Shown piece after piece: positions 10,572-21,401 of a DNA stretch of 64,000 bases; positions within the stretch are counted from its first letter, which is position 1, and every line of letters starts with the position of its first letter. A program made the position numbers and the translations under genes. Location of the stretch: NCBI GenBank assembly GCA_026874595.1, contig CM049311.1, forward strand, positions 63,203,453-63,267,452. Reading direction: 5' to 3'. The notes below the pieces were generated by a model. The model made no database searches, was not told where the DNA came from, and saw only the letters and a program-made list of their open reading frames with translations. The DNA comes from Sipunculus nudus. Its lineage: Eukaryota; Annelida; Sipuncula; Golfingiida; Sipunculidae.

Positions 10572-10619
10572 AGGTGACTATGACATGGCTACCTTTTGTT
10601 TTGCTTTTGAAGTCAGTTT

Positions 10620-11237
10620 GTTCTCAGTGTTAACATGTATTGACAACTTGACTGCAGCTTCTTGAACAATATTAAGTTGTTATACTCTTTCCATTGTAGT
10701 GATATCAAGTTATTTTCTTTCTTTCTTATTGCCATGAAGCAGATTAATTCTCAAATGGACGCATTCTTCAATTTTTTATGTGTGATGGTGCTTATTAGTG
10801 TATAATCATCTTTTTACTGTTTTTGAGAGAGAATCTAAAAAACACTAGACTGTAAATGCTGCTATGCTGACTATAGTGTTAAGAATAAAAATATGATAAA
10901 ATATTATGACATAATGTATGTCAATGATAATATTTATAAATCTATTGAATAACTTGTATGAAAACAGTTTAGTCATATGCTAATATGATGACAGTTATGA
11001 CTACAAATAATATTAATATTAATTTGGTAATTTGATTGATAATGTCCTCAAAAGCTTTACCTTTTATCATTCAGTTCAAATATATAATCTAGCAGGTTTG
11101 GTGATATACCATGCATCATATTTTTAACTTGATTATTGGTCGACCAAGGCTGTTTATGCAAGATTTTATGTTTATTTGAGTTAAAAGACACTAATATAAT
11201 CTGTTTAAATCTTGATATACAAACCTTGATGCTGTTT
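10620..11237. other. no feature recognised
   Basis: AT-rich non-coding DNA. No repeat ends or conserved peptide seen. Confidence 0.5.
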
Positions 11238-11577
11238 GGAGCTGTAATCAATTAACACCCAGTGAACGTAACATTGATGTACAATTAAGGTGCCACCTGA
11301 TGATATGCGTTGGTAAGGATACAACAGTGGCATTAGGAAAATAGAGCTCTAATTTATTAACTCCTTGTAAAAGAAACATCAGGGTGACGGCTGATGATGT
11401 GGTAAGGATACACAAGTTGCGTTCGGAAAATGGATCTTTAATTTATTAACTCCTTGTAAAAGTATCATCAAGGTGCCGGCTGAAGATAAACGTTGGTAAG
11501 GATACAAAAGCTGCATTACGAAAATGAAGCTGTAATCAATTAACTCTTTTGAAAGTAATATTGATTGATGTACCATA
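11238..11577. repeat. tandem repeat, about 95-bp units
   Basis: Three and a half diverged units share GAGCT.TAAT..ATTAACTC, GTGCC.GCTGA, GGTAAGGATACA and TTA.GAAAAT in the same order. Unit starts are near 11238, 11345, 11432 and 11527. A further dispersed copy lies at about 12518-12620. Confidence 0.75.
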
Positions 11578-12079
11578 ATTAGGATTAAGTAAGGTGCATA
11601 TTAAATCAGTCGGCACAACATATATATAGGAAGAGACAGACATGGCGTCCTACATGGCGAGAGCTTAGTATGGCGTGTTGGAGCGTATACTTCAGGCTAG
11701 GATTACTACTAAAATAAGAACCTGCCGTATCAACTAGTTACCCATAGAAGTTATATAGTCATATACGGTATACATATGTTGCCTCCTACATTAAGTTTCA
11801 GTGTTTGGTACTTTTGCAACCAAAAGATGTAACTTTGATGTTTAGCTGGATGTGTCACCTTTGATCATCAGTAGTGTTCAATAAATGTTATATTTTTACC
11901 ATTCCCGTCCAATTTTGTTCCGTTTGACCTTGAAAATGACACTGAGAAAATTACTTGCACTCTTCTCAATGTTTTCATCACCAAAAAAATTGTATATTAA
12001 ATAAAGGACACTCGTAAAAGCGGTATACAGGAGATAATGGTTTTACAGATACCAACGCTACTATCCTGGTCCAATGGAT
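11578..12079. other. no feature recognised
   Basis: Non-coding AT-rich stretch between the 95-bp repeat and the minus-strand LINE fragment. Nothing further seen. Confidence 0.5.
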
Positions 12080-12330
12080 TGATTACTAATAAGCTGAAGC
12101 ACATTTGACTGTGTACTTGCTTTGGAGCCCATTTCCGCTGTGTGTATCTAAACTGAAATCATTATCCAAAGATACCCCAAGTAATTTTACAGATTTATCA
12201 TGAATGATTTCTATGAGTTAGTTGTCGAACTGTATAATAACATTAAACCCATCCATCGCAAATGTTTTAAATTTGTCTGGGTTCTTGTTAATTTTAAGTT
12301 TAGCTCAAACCATTTCCAAGTGATAGATGA
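12080..12330 (-). pseudogene. LINE reverse transcriptase fragment
   Basis: On the minus strand one frame reads NKNPDKFKTFAMDGF, then, after one stop, LIEIIHDKSVKLLGVSLDND and FSLDTH. The pattern NP.K...., a short variable loop and VKLLGV.LD..L.F..H is the region after the catalytic box in RTs of the CR1/L2/jockey type. About 80 codons survive. Catalytic motifs, endonuclease and 3' tail are not seen nearby. It has the opposite orientation to the LINE at 14778-17650. Confidence 0.7.
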
Positions 12331-12489
12331 TTCTCTTTTGACACTACCAATTCACCATTATACTTACAAAGCCCCAAACACATCGACTCAAGTGTCGTGC
12401 ATCAAGCGTTAAATCTGGTGAAAGTCGCTTCTGTTTATTTATTTTATATCTTCTAATTATCTTGAGCAATTTGCAGATCTGACAGAAAC

Positions 12490-12620
12490 CTGACAGCCCC
12501 CCCCCCCCCCTCCCCTTTCCCAAGGTGACTGCTGACGTTATGCGTTGGTAAGTAAACAAACGTTGTATTACCAAAAGGTGAGGTGGTTCCCTCTAACAGA
12601 AATTCCCTTTAAAAGTGTTA
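12490..12620. repeat. poly-C tract and dispersed copy of the 95-bp repeat
   Basis: A run of C at about 12498-12511 is followed by CAAGGTGACTGCTGACGTTATGCGTTGGTAAG, which matches the units at 11238-11577, and by AAAGTGTTATCAGT. Confidence 0.6.
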
Positions 12621-13209
12621 TCAGTAAATAAAGGTATAATACATATTAGACAGGGAGGTAAGGGGTCCCCTGTACCCCCACACTAAATAAAACCACCCTT
12701 TATCGTTCCTGAAGTGTCTTTAACACTTTTGGATTTTGAGAAAATAAATAAAAGGTGCCAAAATAAACAGCTATAGCTGTTTCTGATACCTATCCGCAGA
12801 GAAAAATAGATCCTTTAATTATACCTATAGTTATTTAAAAACCTTCATTCAGCGTCCAAAAAAAAAGAAAATTAACAATGGAACCTCAAAAAATTAGCAT
12901 ATATATTAAAACTATGTACATGTAACCATCAAAAATATCATGAAAGACCCTGCTTTACCACAAAAAATCGGCACATTGGTTACCATCTCGGAATAATCAA
13001 TGCAAGCATGTTTTTTTTTTTTTTTCAAATTTTTTGTCGTCCAAACTTTTTTTAAATGATAATTTAGGGAACCCTGCAAAGTGGTTTCGTCGAGTTCCGG
13101 ATACTGGCATGGTGACATTTATTGTGTCTCCCACTTATTGACAAATTTCCTTAAGAAAAGCATTAACTGATCCATGCATCATACTTATGTGGGTGCCTGA
13201 AAACTCATG

Positions 13210-13290
13210 TCGAGCGTGGTGGCTTCATGATTAGGGCTCTGGACTTGTGACCGCAATATTGTGGGTTCGCGTCACGTTCAGACCGCCGTC
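13210..13290 (+). mobile_element. tRNA-derived SINE head, probable
   Basis: GGTGGCTTCATGATTAGGGC resembles an RNA polymerase III A box, and GTGGGTTCGCGTC, about 35 bases later, resembles a B box in the TFC-arm position. GGGCTCTGGACTTGTGACCGC between them is typical of tRNA-derived heads. No tail or target duplication is evident, so this is a fragment. A real tRNA gene is unlikely because the acceptor stem does not pair. Confidence 0.45.
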
Positions 13291-13344
13291 TGCGCTTAGA
13301 CTCTATACCAAAAGGGTACGCTCAAGAGCGGATCAAGGATTTAA

Positions 13345-13540
13345 AAAAGTGAGGGGAGGGGGGGGGGGGGGGTCCAACCCCGTAGGACCAATGACAAAGC
13401 CTAAAAAAAGTCCACAGGTCAGGAAAAAAGGGGAAGTCCAGGCCGCTAAAATTAGTCTGAAACCCTAATTCAAAGGTAGCGGAGGCTAAATAAAAAAAAA
13501 TGGGGGTGGGGGGGACTTTCCTCCCCCGCCCCCCACCCCG
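13345..13540. repeat. G-rich and C-rich low-complexity block
   Basis: A run of about 14 G near 13356-13371 and a G-then-C block at 13500-13540 flank 130 bases of purine-rich DNA. It may be a decayed element with G-rich ends, but no inverted ends could be matched convincingly. Open frames here follow only from base composition. Confidence 0.5.
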
Positions 13541-13559
13541 CGCCATCGGGTGCTCTCTC

Positions 13560-14777
13560 GACCAAGGAGTGAATATGTACTGGTCATGAGCGGCACGCAA
13601 ATGCTTGACATATAACCTGCTTGGGTTGATGCTCCCCAAGGGAAAAAAATGAACAGGCCCAAAAGACCAGAAGACAAAGTGTTTAAAGTCGGCTAAGACT
13701 AACTTCGTCGGCACACCAGGACGCTCCTAGTTTTGTCCCCAGAAGTGAATCCCAACAGGAATCGGCGGGGTTAGCGTCCCCATCTCAGCCACTTAGCGAG
13801 TGTCATACTTTAAACCCCTACCGTTTCATGTGTTGGCGATAAATACCACCGAATGATCGTATATGAACCTAAAACCCCACAATGGTCCGTTAAAGCATTT
13901 ATATATATGACTACTATATGATGGTAGCAATTGCCATTTTCTTCATTGTGGCAGCTATCTTTACAGCCATTTTGAACGTTTCAGTACGCCCATTACCTAT
14001 AAATGTAAACGTCCATCCAGGGTCTTAGATAACCACAACCCTCTCCAAAAATATCATTATTATAAACAAATGTCCGTTATTCATGGAGCTCTTATCAAAG
14101 GCATGTACTCAAACACCTCTGATATTATTTAAGCATTGTTTTTTATCACTGCAATTTAGCATATACAGACATATATATCTGCCTAAACAGGATAATCATA
14201 TATGTCACCATGAACTTAAAGTACATTAGAATTACGTCACTTAGACAGCATCAAGCGTGATCTCTTGTACCACACCGCCTTTTTTAAGATCACATTCTCG
14301 CACCACCGGTCAGAGATATTTGCATGTTGGTCAACATGTGCTCTAAAACCTTAAAGAGCCAGATAGACTGATACCATAGTCAATTTTACTTAAAATTCCC
14401 AAGTATCTGTGATCATCATGTAGTACCGCTGTCTTTTGGATTTTTGGTATATAATGTCATCGATTTTCTCAGTAAAATTGTAAACGATATATATGGCCGG
14501 CATCTGAGTGCCACAACGTCAGTACTGGAGAGGTTGTCTCATGATTGAACTTCTCAATGAAGAACGTTTAACTGCAGAGCATACATTATTAGTGAGACTT
14601 TTATTCTACATATACGTGAAGTATATTATATCCATAAGTATATAATTACCATTACTCGACATGTAAAAATGTTTATGTCTGGTTCACGAATTTAAATAAA
14701 GGCATTTTGTGAAGTTTAGGAGCAAGTACATCAGTCACATATTATGTCTGTGAGAACGGAATGAAGCTTTTTTTTTA
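13560..14777. other. no feature recognised
   Basis: No coding or repeat structure recognised apart from short AT runs. The last bases lead into the LINE fragment. Confidence 0.5.
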
Positions 14778-15352
14778 GTGGATGTACTCAGATACCAAGT
14801 ACACCATGGTTTACACGACATCTGCGTGAGACAAAGCATGAACAGAGGAGGAGAAAGTGTGTTTGGCGTCGCACAAAACTTAAAAGTCCATGAAGATCTT
14901 TACCGACAACAGTGCAAAATTACAAGCAGTCTTCTTCATCGCACCAGGCAAAACTATTTCTCAGAGAAGATAGATGCGTGCGGATTAGACCAGAAGCAGT
15001 TATATGCATTAACTAAAACTCTGTGGGGACACAGGTAAATCTGTTCTACCTGAGCACGAATCTGCTGCTTACTTATAGCAGAGGATTTTAATCAGTTCTA
15101 CAAATCTAAGATTGCTAAAATTTGGACTGTTATTGATCAAGATAGCAGAGACAATGCTACTGATTTCCGTGATAAACACTGCCCTTTTGAAGGCGATGAG
15201 CTGAATACATTCATTCCAGCCACCCAGGATAAGGCCAAGAAGATTCTGACTGGTGCTCCATCAAAGCATTGTGAGCTTGATCCTGTCTTAGCCTGGCTTC
15301 TAAAACAGTGTATAAATGAGCTCTTTACTTTCATAGCATCCATCATTATTAC
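14778..15352 (+). pseudogene. LINE ORF2 segment upstream of RT, broken
   Basis: The frame at 14778-15038 reads VHEDLYRQQCKITSSLLHRT followed by YFSEKIDACGLDQKQLYAL. This is the linker between endonuclease and RT found in CR1/L2/jockey-type LINEs, where a Y...KI..C..D...L pattern recurs. After a stop near 15038 the protein continues in other frames (FYKSKIAKI near 15100, LDPVLAWLLKQCINEL near 15278). It is cut at about 15352 by an unrelated insertion and resumes at about 16078. Confidence 0.75.
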
Positions 15353-15494
15353 ATAGGTGGCGAAATCGGGGGGGCCGCGGGGGCCGAGGCCCCCCCCCTA
15401 ATAAAATTGTTGGGGGGGGGGGCTAAGCCCCCCCCCCCCAACAAAAGATGCATTTAAAAACATCCACTCTAGTATTATTGTGTATTTGTACTCT

Positions 15495-15496
<2 letters not shown>

Positions 15497-15563
<67 letters not shown>
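15497..15563. repeat. (AT)n microsatellite
   Basis: About 65 bases of pure AT dinucleotide inside the insertion. It creates spurious YIYI open frames. Confidence 0.98.
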
Positions 15564-15565
<2 letters not shown>

Positions 15566-15930
15566 TCCAGCGCTCGGGCGCTTCGCGCCCTCAGCACTTG
15601 AAGTATCATTTATACAGAGCCGCAGCCTCCGGGATTCGAGGTGAACAAAAAAAATATTGCAAAGTAGATATTCTGTGTTAAAAAAGCATCCATTGCCATA
15701 CAAATAACAAATGATCTGCCTACAAGGAGGTACTGTTTTACCAAATAAGCATTGACCAATTAAATGCACCAGAACGCAGTAGTACCCATACAGTTTTTCC
15801 AAATTTTTCAAACCGTCGGAGGAGGGGGAGACCCCCTCTCACACCCGCCCCCGTCGGGGATTACCCCCTCAACTCCGCTTACTGCCACCCCCCTCACCCC
15901 TGCCATTTGGGTCATGCAGGCTGCGGTACT

Positions 15931-16008
<78 letters not shown>
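15931..16008. repeat. (TA)n microsatellite, interrupted
   Basis: Three TA tracts separated by ACA and ACC. A C run at about 16039-16051 follows. Confidence 0.97.
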
Positions 16009-16009
<1 letters not shown>

Positions 16010-16077
16010 TTACATATACATACTGGTCTACTAATGTCCCCCCCCCCCCCCCTCCAATAAAAATTTGGTTTTGCCGC

Positions 16078-17649
16078 CAATGTAAATACATCTCTTGTAA
16101 CATCGGATGTTCCAGCCAACTTTAAGAAAGCAGTTGTAAAGCCTTTAATAAAAAGACCGAGCTTGAACAGTGGAATCTTAAAACATTGTAGACCTGTTTC
16201 CAACCTATACCATTTATATATCAAATCCTTGAGAGGGTTTTGTCTGAGCGCCTTGATTCTCATTTAACAAGGAATGACCTGATAAATATCTATCAGCATA
16301 TAAGAGGGACCATTCACCTGAGACTGTCCTTCTTAAAATTCAGACAGACATAACTGAGGCATTAGATGGGAATTCCATGGCTGTACTGATATTACTGGAC
16401 TTAGCAGCAGCATTTGACATTTAATATAACAGTATCTTGCATGTTTCAGCGTCTTAATTCAATACTCATTTGACATAAATTCCTCTGCCTTGAAGTGATT
16501 ACAATCATATTTAGTAAACAGAGCGAAATGTGTGGCCATTGGTAGCAATATTTCCAGTGAATCAACCTTCACTTTGGTGTGCCTCAGGGGTCAGTGCTTT
16601 GACCAAAGTTATACTGCATGAAAACAAAGCCAGTCGGATATATAATCTAAAAGTATGATATGCACCATCATATTTACGCCAATGACAACCAGGTATTTAT
16701 AGTCATTAAACCAAAGGTCGACTAGGGTTCAATAGAATCAAAACTTGCTGCTCGCGTTTCAGAAGTAAAAAGTTGGATGAGTTCCAATATGCTGATGCTA
16801 AATCAAGAATAAGTTTAAATTATAATGTTTCACCAGAAAATACAGGTTCATTCCTCAAAGGACTACAGCATATATATTGAAAATGTCACATTTTCTCCAA
16901 CTATAGTCATGCTAAAAATCTGAGTGTACTTCAAATTAGTTCCTTATCTATGGAGAAACAGGTAAATGCATGCAGTAACAAGGTCCTGCTACCATATGAT
17001 CCGCAAAATTGGAAAGATAACACAATATATAACGACTGATGCTTGCAGAACTTTAGTTCAATCTATGGTAATTTCTAGACTTGATTATGCAAATATTCTG
17101 TTGTATGGAATACCAAAATATTTAACTGACAGGTTTCAGCGCATGCAAAATACAGCAGCCCTACTTGTCACAAAAACCAAACGGCGATATCACATATAAC
17201 ACCTGTCCTTATAGGCCTTCATTGGCTTCCCGTGGAATATAGGCTGCAATATAAGGTTTAATTATATAGTTTGAAATCACTACATTCACTTGCACCAGCG
17301 TATATCAGTGAACTAGTCGAGCGGTACCAACCAGCACGAGCTTTAAGATCAGCCTTTTGCCTATACAGTTAAAAATTTCGAAGGCAAGTACTATTACATA
17401 TGGAAACAGATCCTTTAGAACTGCAGCTCCTATATTATTGAATGGACTTCCTAGTCACCTCAGAGGTGAACTCTCATTTTTCGCTTTTAGGAAACTTTTA
17501 AAGACTTATCTTTTTATAAAAGCTAATTAAATTGATGGTTTATCTTCTTGTAGTATTGTATGTTCTCAGTAGATAAATTTTACGTATTTTACAGCTAGCG
17601 CCCTAGAGAATGTTTTAGAATATGAATATGGCTCTTTAGAAATGCTGTA

Positions 17650-17650
<1 letters not shown>
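16078..17650 (+). pseudogene. LINE reverse transcriptase and C-terminus, broken
   Basis: The frames read VPANFKKAVVKPLIKRPSLN and CRPVSNL near 16110-16205, and LLDLAAAFD-like residues near 16395. CASGVSVL-type GVPQG is replaced by LVCLRGQCF near 16575. FTPMTTRYL near 16675 sits where the catalytic ADD box is expected, and that box is lost. The C-terminal part reads RKIGKITQYITTDACRTLVQ near 16995 and RLDYANILLYGIP near 17080, then GLHWLPVEYRLQYK near 17215. These are hallmark motifs of CR1/L2-type LINEs. Many stops make it inactive. It ends in an ATT microsatellite, a common tail type for this group. Confidence 0.8.

Positions 17651-17682
<32 letters not shown>
17651..17682. repeat. (ATT)n microsatellite at the LINE 3' end
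   Basis: About ten ATT units lie directly after the decayed LINE and directly before the SINE relic. They are probably the simple-repeat 3' tail of the LINE. Confidence 0.9.
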
Positions 17683-17933
17683 GTAACCGCCTCCGTTTCT
17701 CTAATGCTTGTTTAACTAAGTGTTGTATACATCTGCAGAATGCCTGACGGGTTTCGGACTATGTGACAGGGGCTTACACGCGATAATCATGGTGTACCAC
17801 TCCTGTGGGTCCTTGGTTTTGTGTCATCCCCATTGTTGAAACATAACACCGAGGAACCAACAAAAGGCGCACTCATTCGTGAGTGAAACCAGTCTGTTGG
17901 ACACAGGCTCCCCATGAAGCCTGCAGAGCGCTC
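17683..17933 (-). mobile_element. 5'-truncated SINE, minus strand
   Basis: Read on the minus strand it matches the body of the SINE at 29056-29436: CTGCAGGCTT.ATGGG, GTTTCACTCAC.AA.GAGTGCGCC, CCTCGGTG.TATG, CACATAGTCCGAAAC, TCTGCAGATGTA and GGAGG.GGTTAC, all in the same order. The tRNA-like head is missing. Its 3' end abuts the ATT tract. Confidence 0.85.
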
Positions 17934-17936
17934 ACC

Positions 17937-18180
17937 TTTAATGGATGGATGGATGGATGGATGCAGGGAGGTACGGAGGAAGGTATGCCGAGAGAGAGGG
18001 AGGGGATGGATGACTAGCTGACTGGTTGGTTAGCTTTCTGTCTGGTTGGATGGATGGATGAATGGATGGATGGATGGGTGGATCGATAGATTTAATGACT
18101 GGATGGATGGATAGATTGATGTATTGATGGATCGATAGATTTAATGACTGGATGGATGGATGGATGGATGGATTGACGGA
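17937..18180. repeat. (GATG)n-rich microsatellite block
   Basis: ATGG/GATG tetranucleotide runs are broken by GATCGATAGATTTAATGACT, which itself occurs twice (about 18081 and 18131). Minus-strand SIHPSIHP open frames come from this repeat and are not genes. Confidence 0.95.
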
Positions 18181-19970
18181 CGGACAACTTGAAGGCGAAA
18201 CGAAATGACGGACGGGATGAAATATCAGTAGACCTAATGGACATATGTGCAAATGAAAGAATTAACGAATCAGAATGTATATTCTGCTTATGTTCAGAAA
18301 CATTAAGTCTCGTCTCTTTACTGCATAAAGGTAATGAAACATCACATAAGTACATGCATCAGTATGCGATACGTTTTTAACATTATTCATGGATAACCAT
18401 ACATTGATTCATAAACTAGATATAAAGAGAGTGTATAAGGGTTTATGCAGGTGTCCACGGAACAATTTAGATTTTAATGCTATCTCATTTCATATCCTTA
18501 TAACATGTATTCCTAAATGTAAACATTTTGTTATTATTTACACCTGTTCATTTATCTTTTTAAAAGCGTGATGTTCAAAAGCTGCCATACAGATAACAAA
18601 ACAACCTGTTATATTAACATTTTTTTAGATGTATGTTTATAAAAGAAAGATACTGATAGAAGTTAGATAGCTGACAAGTATACCAGCTTAAAGGGGACCA
18701 ATCATCTATCTGACCTTTATATAAACTAAAGGTAATCCCTTTAAGCTTTTATAAAAAAAAAATAGGCCAGAAAACGTGGATATCACCGCACACAGGCTGC
18801 TTGTTTTGTTTATATGAACGTGTTTATAATATGTGGGGGCCCGCTAAAATAAACAAAACAAATTCAACAAGGGCGTCAGGTGGCAGCCTCTAGCCAGAGC
18901 TTTGCAAATGGCGTTTTTCAATAAGTGACCTTTCTACCTCCGCAGACATATGCAGCCTACCACGTTAGGTTACATGTTTTAAAACATTGCTATGTTTACA
19001 GTCATGTTGTTGACAAACTAGATCATACATCCTTCACGGAGGCCTTATCAGAACTTTCCATAACCAGAATTACTCTTAGATCATAAATATTTACACAGAG
19101 GAAGCCAGAAATCACATAAATTCTTTTCAAAAGGTAGGTGAATGGGCACCTTCAATGATATAACATCCCCCTTCAGCTAGGCAAAACAAAGTTATCGAAT
19201 TTCTCTTAAACTCTCTCATGTATAAAGACTAGCACGGCAATTCAAATATACTGATAGTAATGAAAAGTACATAAATTTACCCCCCCCCCCCCCACCCCAC
19301 CCCATCCACAGTTGGTTATATTACATGGGAAGTTTATTTTGAAATTGTAATGGTTTTCAAATATATTTATACGTTGCTAACTGTAACTGCAGTATCTCGA
19401 TATGTTGTAAATCAGTTTCTTCATTCTTTTGTTTGAATTTGTAAACTTTGACTAGACTTCTTAATGGTGTTCAGCTATTTTCGGTCAGTAATAACAAAAT
19501 ACAAACACAATGCAAAATATGGTAATGATCTTTTAAAAAATTTTTCTAACGGCCTGTTGCTTCAACGTAACCAATCCACATTTGCAAACCAATGTACATG
19601 ATGCCTTTTTTTCTATATCAAAATAACGAGTTTTATATTATATCAGTCTTGCAATATCTAATCGTAATCTTATCAAATGTTAATTTTTTACCCCCACCCT
19701 TTCATCTGCCTCGAACGTCAGTTACCAGTGATGAATTTCCTGAGAAATATGATATTGCTCGTATTTTAAAAGCTGTCTTTTGCAGCATCTCTAGTCAAAA
19801 TTTAATCAGTAATTAAAGTTTGTTTTGTTTACATGAACAGCTGTAATTTCAATACGTTATCATGATAACGCTTATTGTTTGTGTTATCATTTGATAATTG
19901 CGGATTTTTTTTTGCGCATATTTTTCTTAATAGCTTATTACATGGGTAACAATATGGATGCAGTCTATAC
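18181..19970. other. 5' flank of the host gene, no feature recognised
   Basis: AT-rich DNA with a C run at about 19279-19293. No exon, repeat end or conserved block could be supported. A divergent gene on the minus strand is not evident. Confidence 0.5.
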
Positions 19971-20081
19971 GGGAGGGGCGGGGCCCCGGTTGTTCTGGCG
20001 AGCGATAATATAACGTCAAATGATCGCGGCCATTTTGACTGTTATGCTGCGCACGCCGACTGTCGTGCGGCCCAAAGAAAT
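19971..20081 (+). promoter_or_regulatory. GC-rich promoter and 5' UTR of the MAP7-like gene
   Basis: The base composition changes sharply from AT-rich to GC- and CpG-rich just before the first coding exon. GGGAGGGGCGGGGCC (19971-19985) contains a GC box of the Sp1/KLF type. GCGGCCATTTT near 20027 and AATATGGCGGA over the start codon (20079-20089) resemble YY1 sites. CTGCGCACGCC near 20048 resembles part of an NRF1 site. There is no TATA box. This fits a housekeeping-type CpG promoter. The transcription start is not determined. Confidence 0.6.
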
Positions 20082-20127
20082 ATGGCGGATGTGAGATTGG
20101 AAACTGACCCTCCACCTGAAACAGAAG
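20082..20127 (+). CDS. MAP7: MAP7-like first coding exon, promoter 1
   Basis: ATG at 20082 opens the peptide MADVRLETDPPPETE plus one base of a glycine codon, followed by the donor GTAAAT at 20128. The 46 nt end in phase 1. The ATG is embedded in a GC-rich promoter, and AAATATGG is an acceptable start context. The peptide is acidic and proline-rich with no known domain, as is usual for the variable N-terminus of this family. It joins in frame to the exon at 56579 (glycine codon G|GT). Support is from promoter context, donor and phase; the protein itself is too short for similarity. Confidence 0.65.
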
Positions 20128-20910
20128 GTAAATACACGCTTAAAGACAACTCATGCCAATAAAATACCACCTAGTATCCAGAATACATAATTCTCCTTGT
20201 GTATGTGTAATCTAGAGTCCTAGTTCACTGTGTATGGAGACACTGGGCGTCTTTTTACTCAATGGGATGAGTGAGCAGCCGACGGATTTGCAGATAAACC
20301 TAGATCCAGTCGGGTTTTCTCTTATGTCAATGAGTGAGTCATAGAAATTATTTTGCGTTTAGGAAAAAATGTCACATTTAGCTTTCCCGTTGTGTCCTTG
20401 TGATCGATTTCTTTAGTTTGTCAATTCGGTTTGACATAGAATCAGACTGAAAGTGATTGATTTACATTCTGACAGTGACACTGTCACTGACAAACCTATT
20501 TCCTTGCAAGTCACTCTGTTCACATGATTCATGTCACGGTGACCAAACCGGTCATTTATTATAAATAATTACAGATAGATAAAAAAACTAAGATTAAACT
20601 ATTCCATACATACATTCATACAAAGGAAATATGGATTTGATTTTAATCTAATCTGTGTCCAAATATTATGAAGTGGCCATAATTTGGCCCTGAAACTAAA
20701 AATTCTTATCTCATGAGAAATCTGTCAAGTAAACAGCATTTTTGTCCAAAACGTTTCAAATAAACATCCTTAAACCTTTTGTGAAAATAATTGATATAAT
20801 TCATTTGCAGTTATCTGGTGTGTTTTTTTCTATAAATAGACTATAATTATCGTTTGTGGGTGCTTGCTCTCTATTCCATGAAACAAGTTTCCATGACGTT
20901 AATGTAAAGA
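20128..20910. other. start of intron 1, no feature recognised
   Basis: Non-coding. TGACAGTGACACTGTCACTGACA (20471-20493) is a short palindromic stretch with no assigned role. Confidence 0.5.
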
Positions 20911-20918
20911 AGTGGCTG

Positions 20919-21393
20919 CAGTCCCCCTAAACACCCAAAACACCAGTGTTTTGGGTATCTGTGACGAAACACCACGAAACACCCACTTCACTTCAAACCT
21001 GAACCAAAAACATAAGACCAATCGATAGATAATCATCTGATGAATATATCTCTGCAATATTGTTTCATAAATTCATGTCATAAAGATAAAAACAAGTGTT
21101 TTGTGCTGTGGTCGGTTCACCCGCGCCCACGGCAGCCGTTTATGCCAGCTATGACCCTGCCCCCTAGTGGCGCAAGTTGCAATCAAGCAGCGTACTTGTC
21201 AATTGTACAAAACACTATTGCTTTCTTTAATTTTACAGAATAGTGGCACAAATTCTACATTAACATATCCGACAGATGATGATTTATTAACTGATACAAG
21301 TGTTTTGCTTCAAATTCAAATTTAAAAGGGTGTTTCGTGGTGTTTCGTCACACGTACCCAAAACACCAGTGTTTTGGGTGTTTAGGCGGACCC
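20919..21393. mobile_element. hAT-like MITE with 8-bp target duplication
   Basis: AGTGGCTG occurs directly on both sides (20911-20918 and 21394-21401). The ends are inverted: CCTAAACACCCAAAACAC near the left end pairs with its complement near the right end, and the symmetry continues inward through GTGACGAAACACCACG, about 60 bp in all. Each arm also contains its own palindrome CCCAAAACACCAGTGTTTTG. An 8-bp duplication and a left end starting CAG suit the hAT superfamily. No transposase frame is present in the 475 bp, so it is non-autonomous. It lies 0.8 kb into intron 1 and carries a CTCF-like site. Confidence 0.8.
21155..21173 (-). promoter_or_regulatory. CTCF-like core motif inside the hAT-like MITE
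   Basis: The minus strand reads GCGCCACTAGGGGGCAGGG, an excellent match to the bilaterian CTCF core (CCACTAGGGGGCAG). The site is 1.07 kb downstream of the first start codon. Occupancy is inference. Confidence 0.5.
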
Positions 21394-21401
21394 AGTGGCT
21401 G

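Larger units (their letters stand above)
15353..16077. mobile_element. GC-ended insertion with AT microsatellites, inside the LINE
   Basis: The LINE frame stops after ASIIT (15352) and resumes as NTSLVTSDV (from 16081), so about 725 bp were inserted. The left edge reads GGTGGCGAAATCGGGGGG; the right edge, read from the other strand, is TGGCGGCAAAACC before a G run, which suggests weak inverted ends. Inside are mirror G/C blocks (15368-15440), a GCGCTCGGGCGCTTCGCGCC hairpin near 15572 and two long AT tracts. It is probably a non-autonomous DNA element, but its class is unknown. Confidence 0.6.

Noticed and set aside
15398-16263. Open frames on both strands rich in YIYIYI and HPPP
   Set aside because: They come from AT microsatellites and C runs inside an insertion; both strands are open for the same trivial reason.
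17938-18355. Minus-strand open frames with repeated SIHPSIHP
   Set aside because: A tetranucleotide GATG repeat read in three frames gives this peptide; there are no splice sites or homologous domain.
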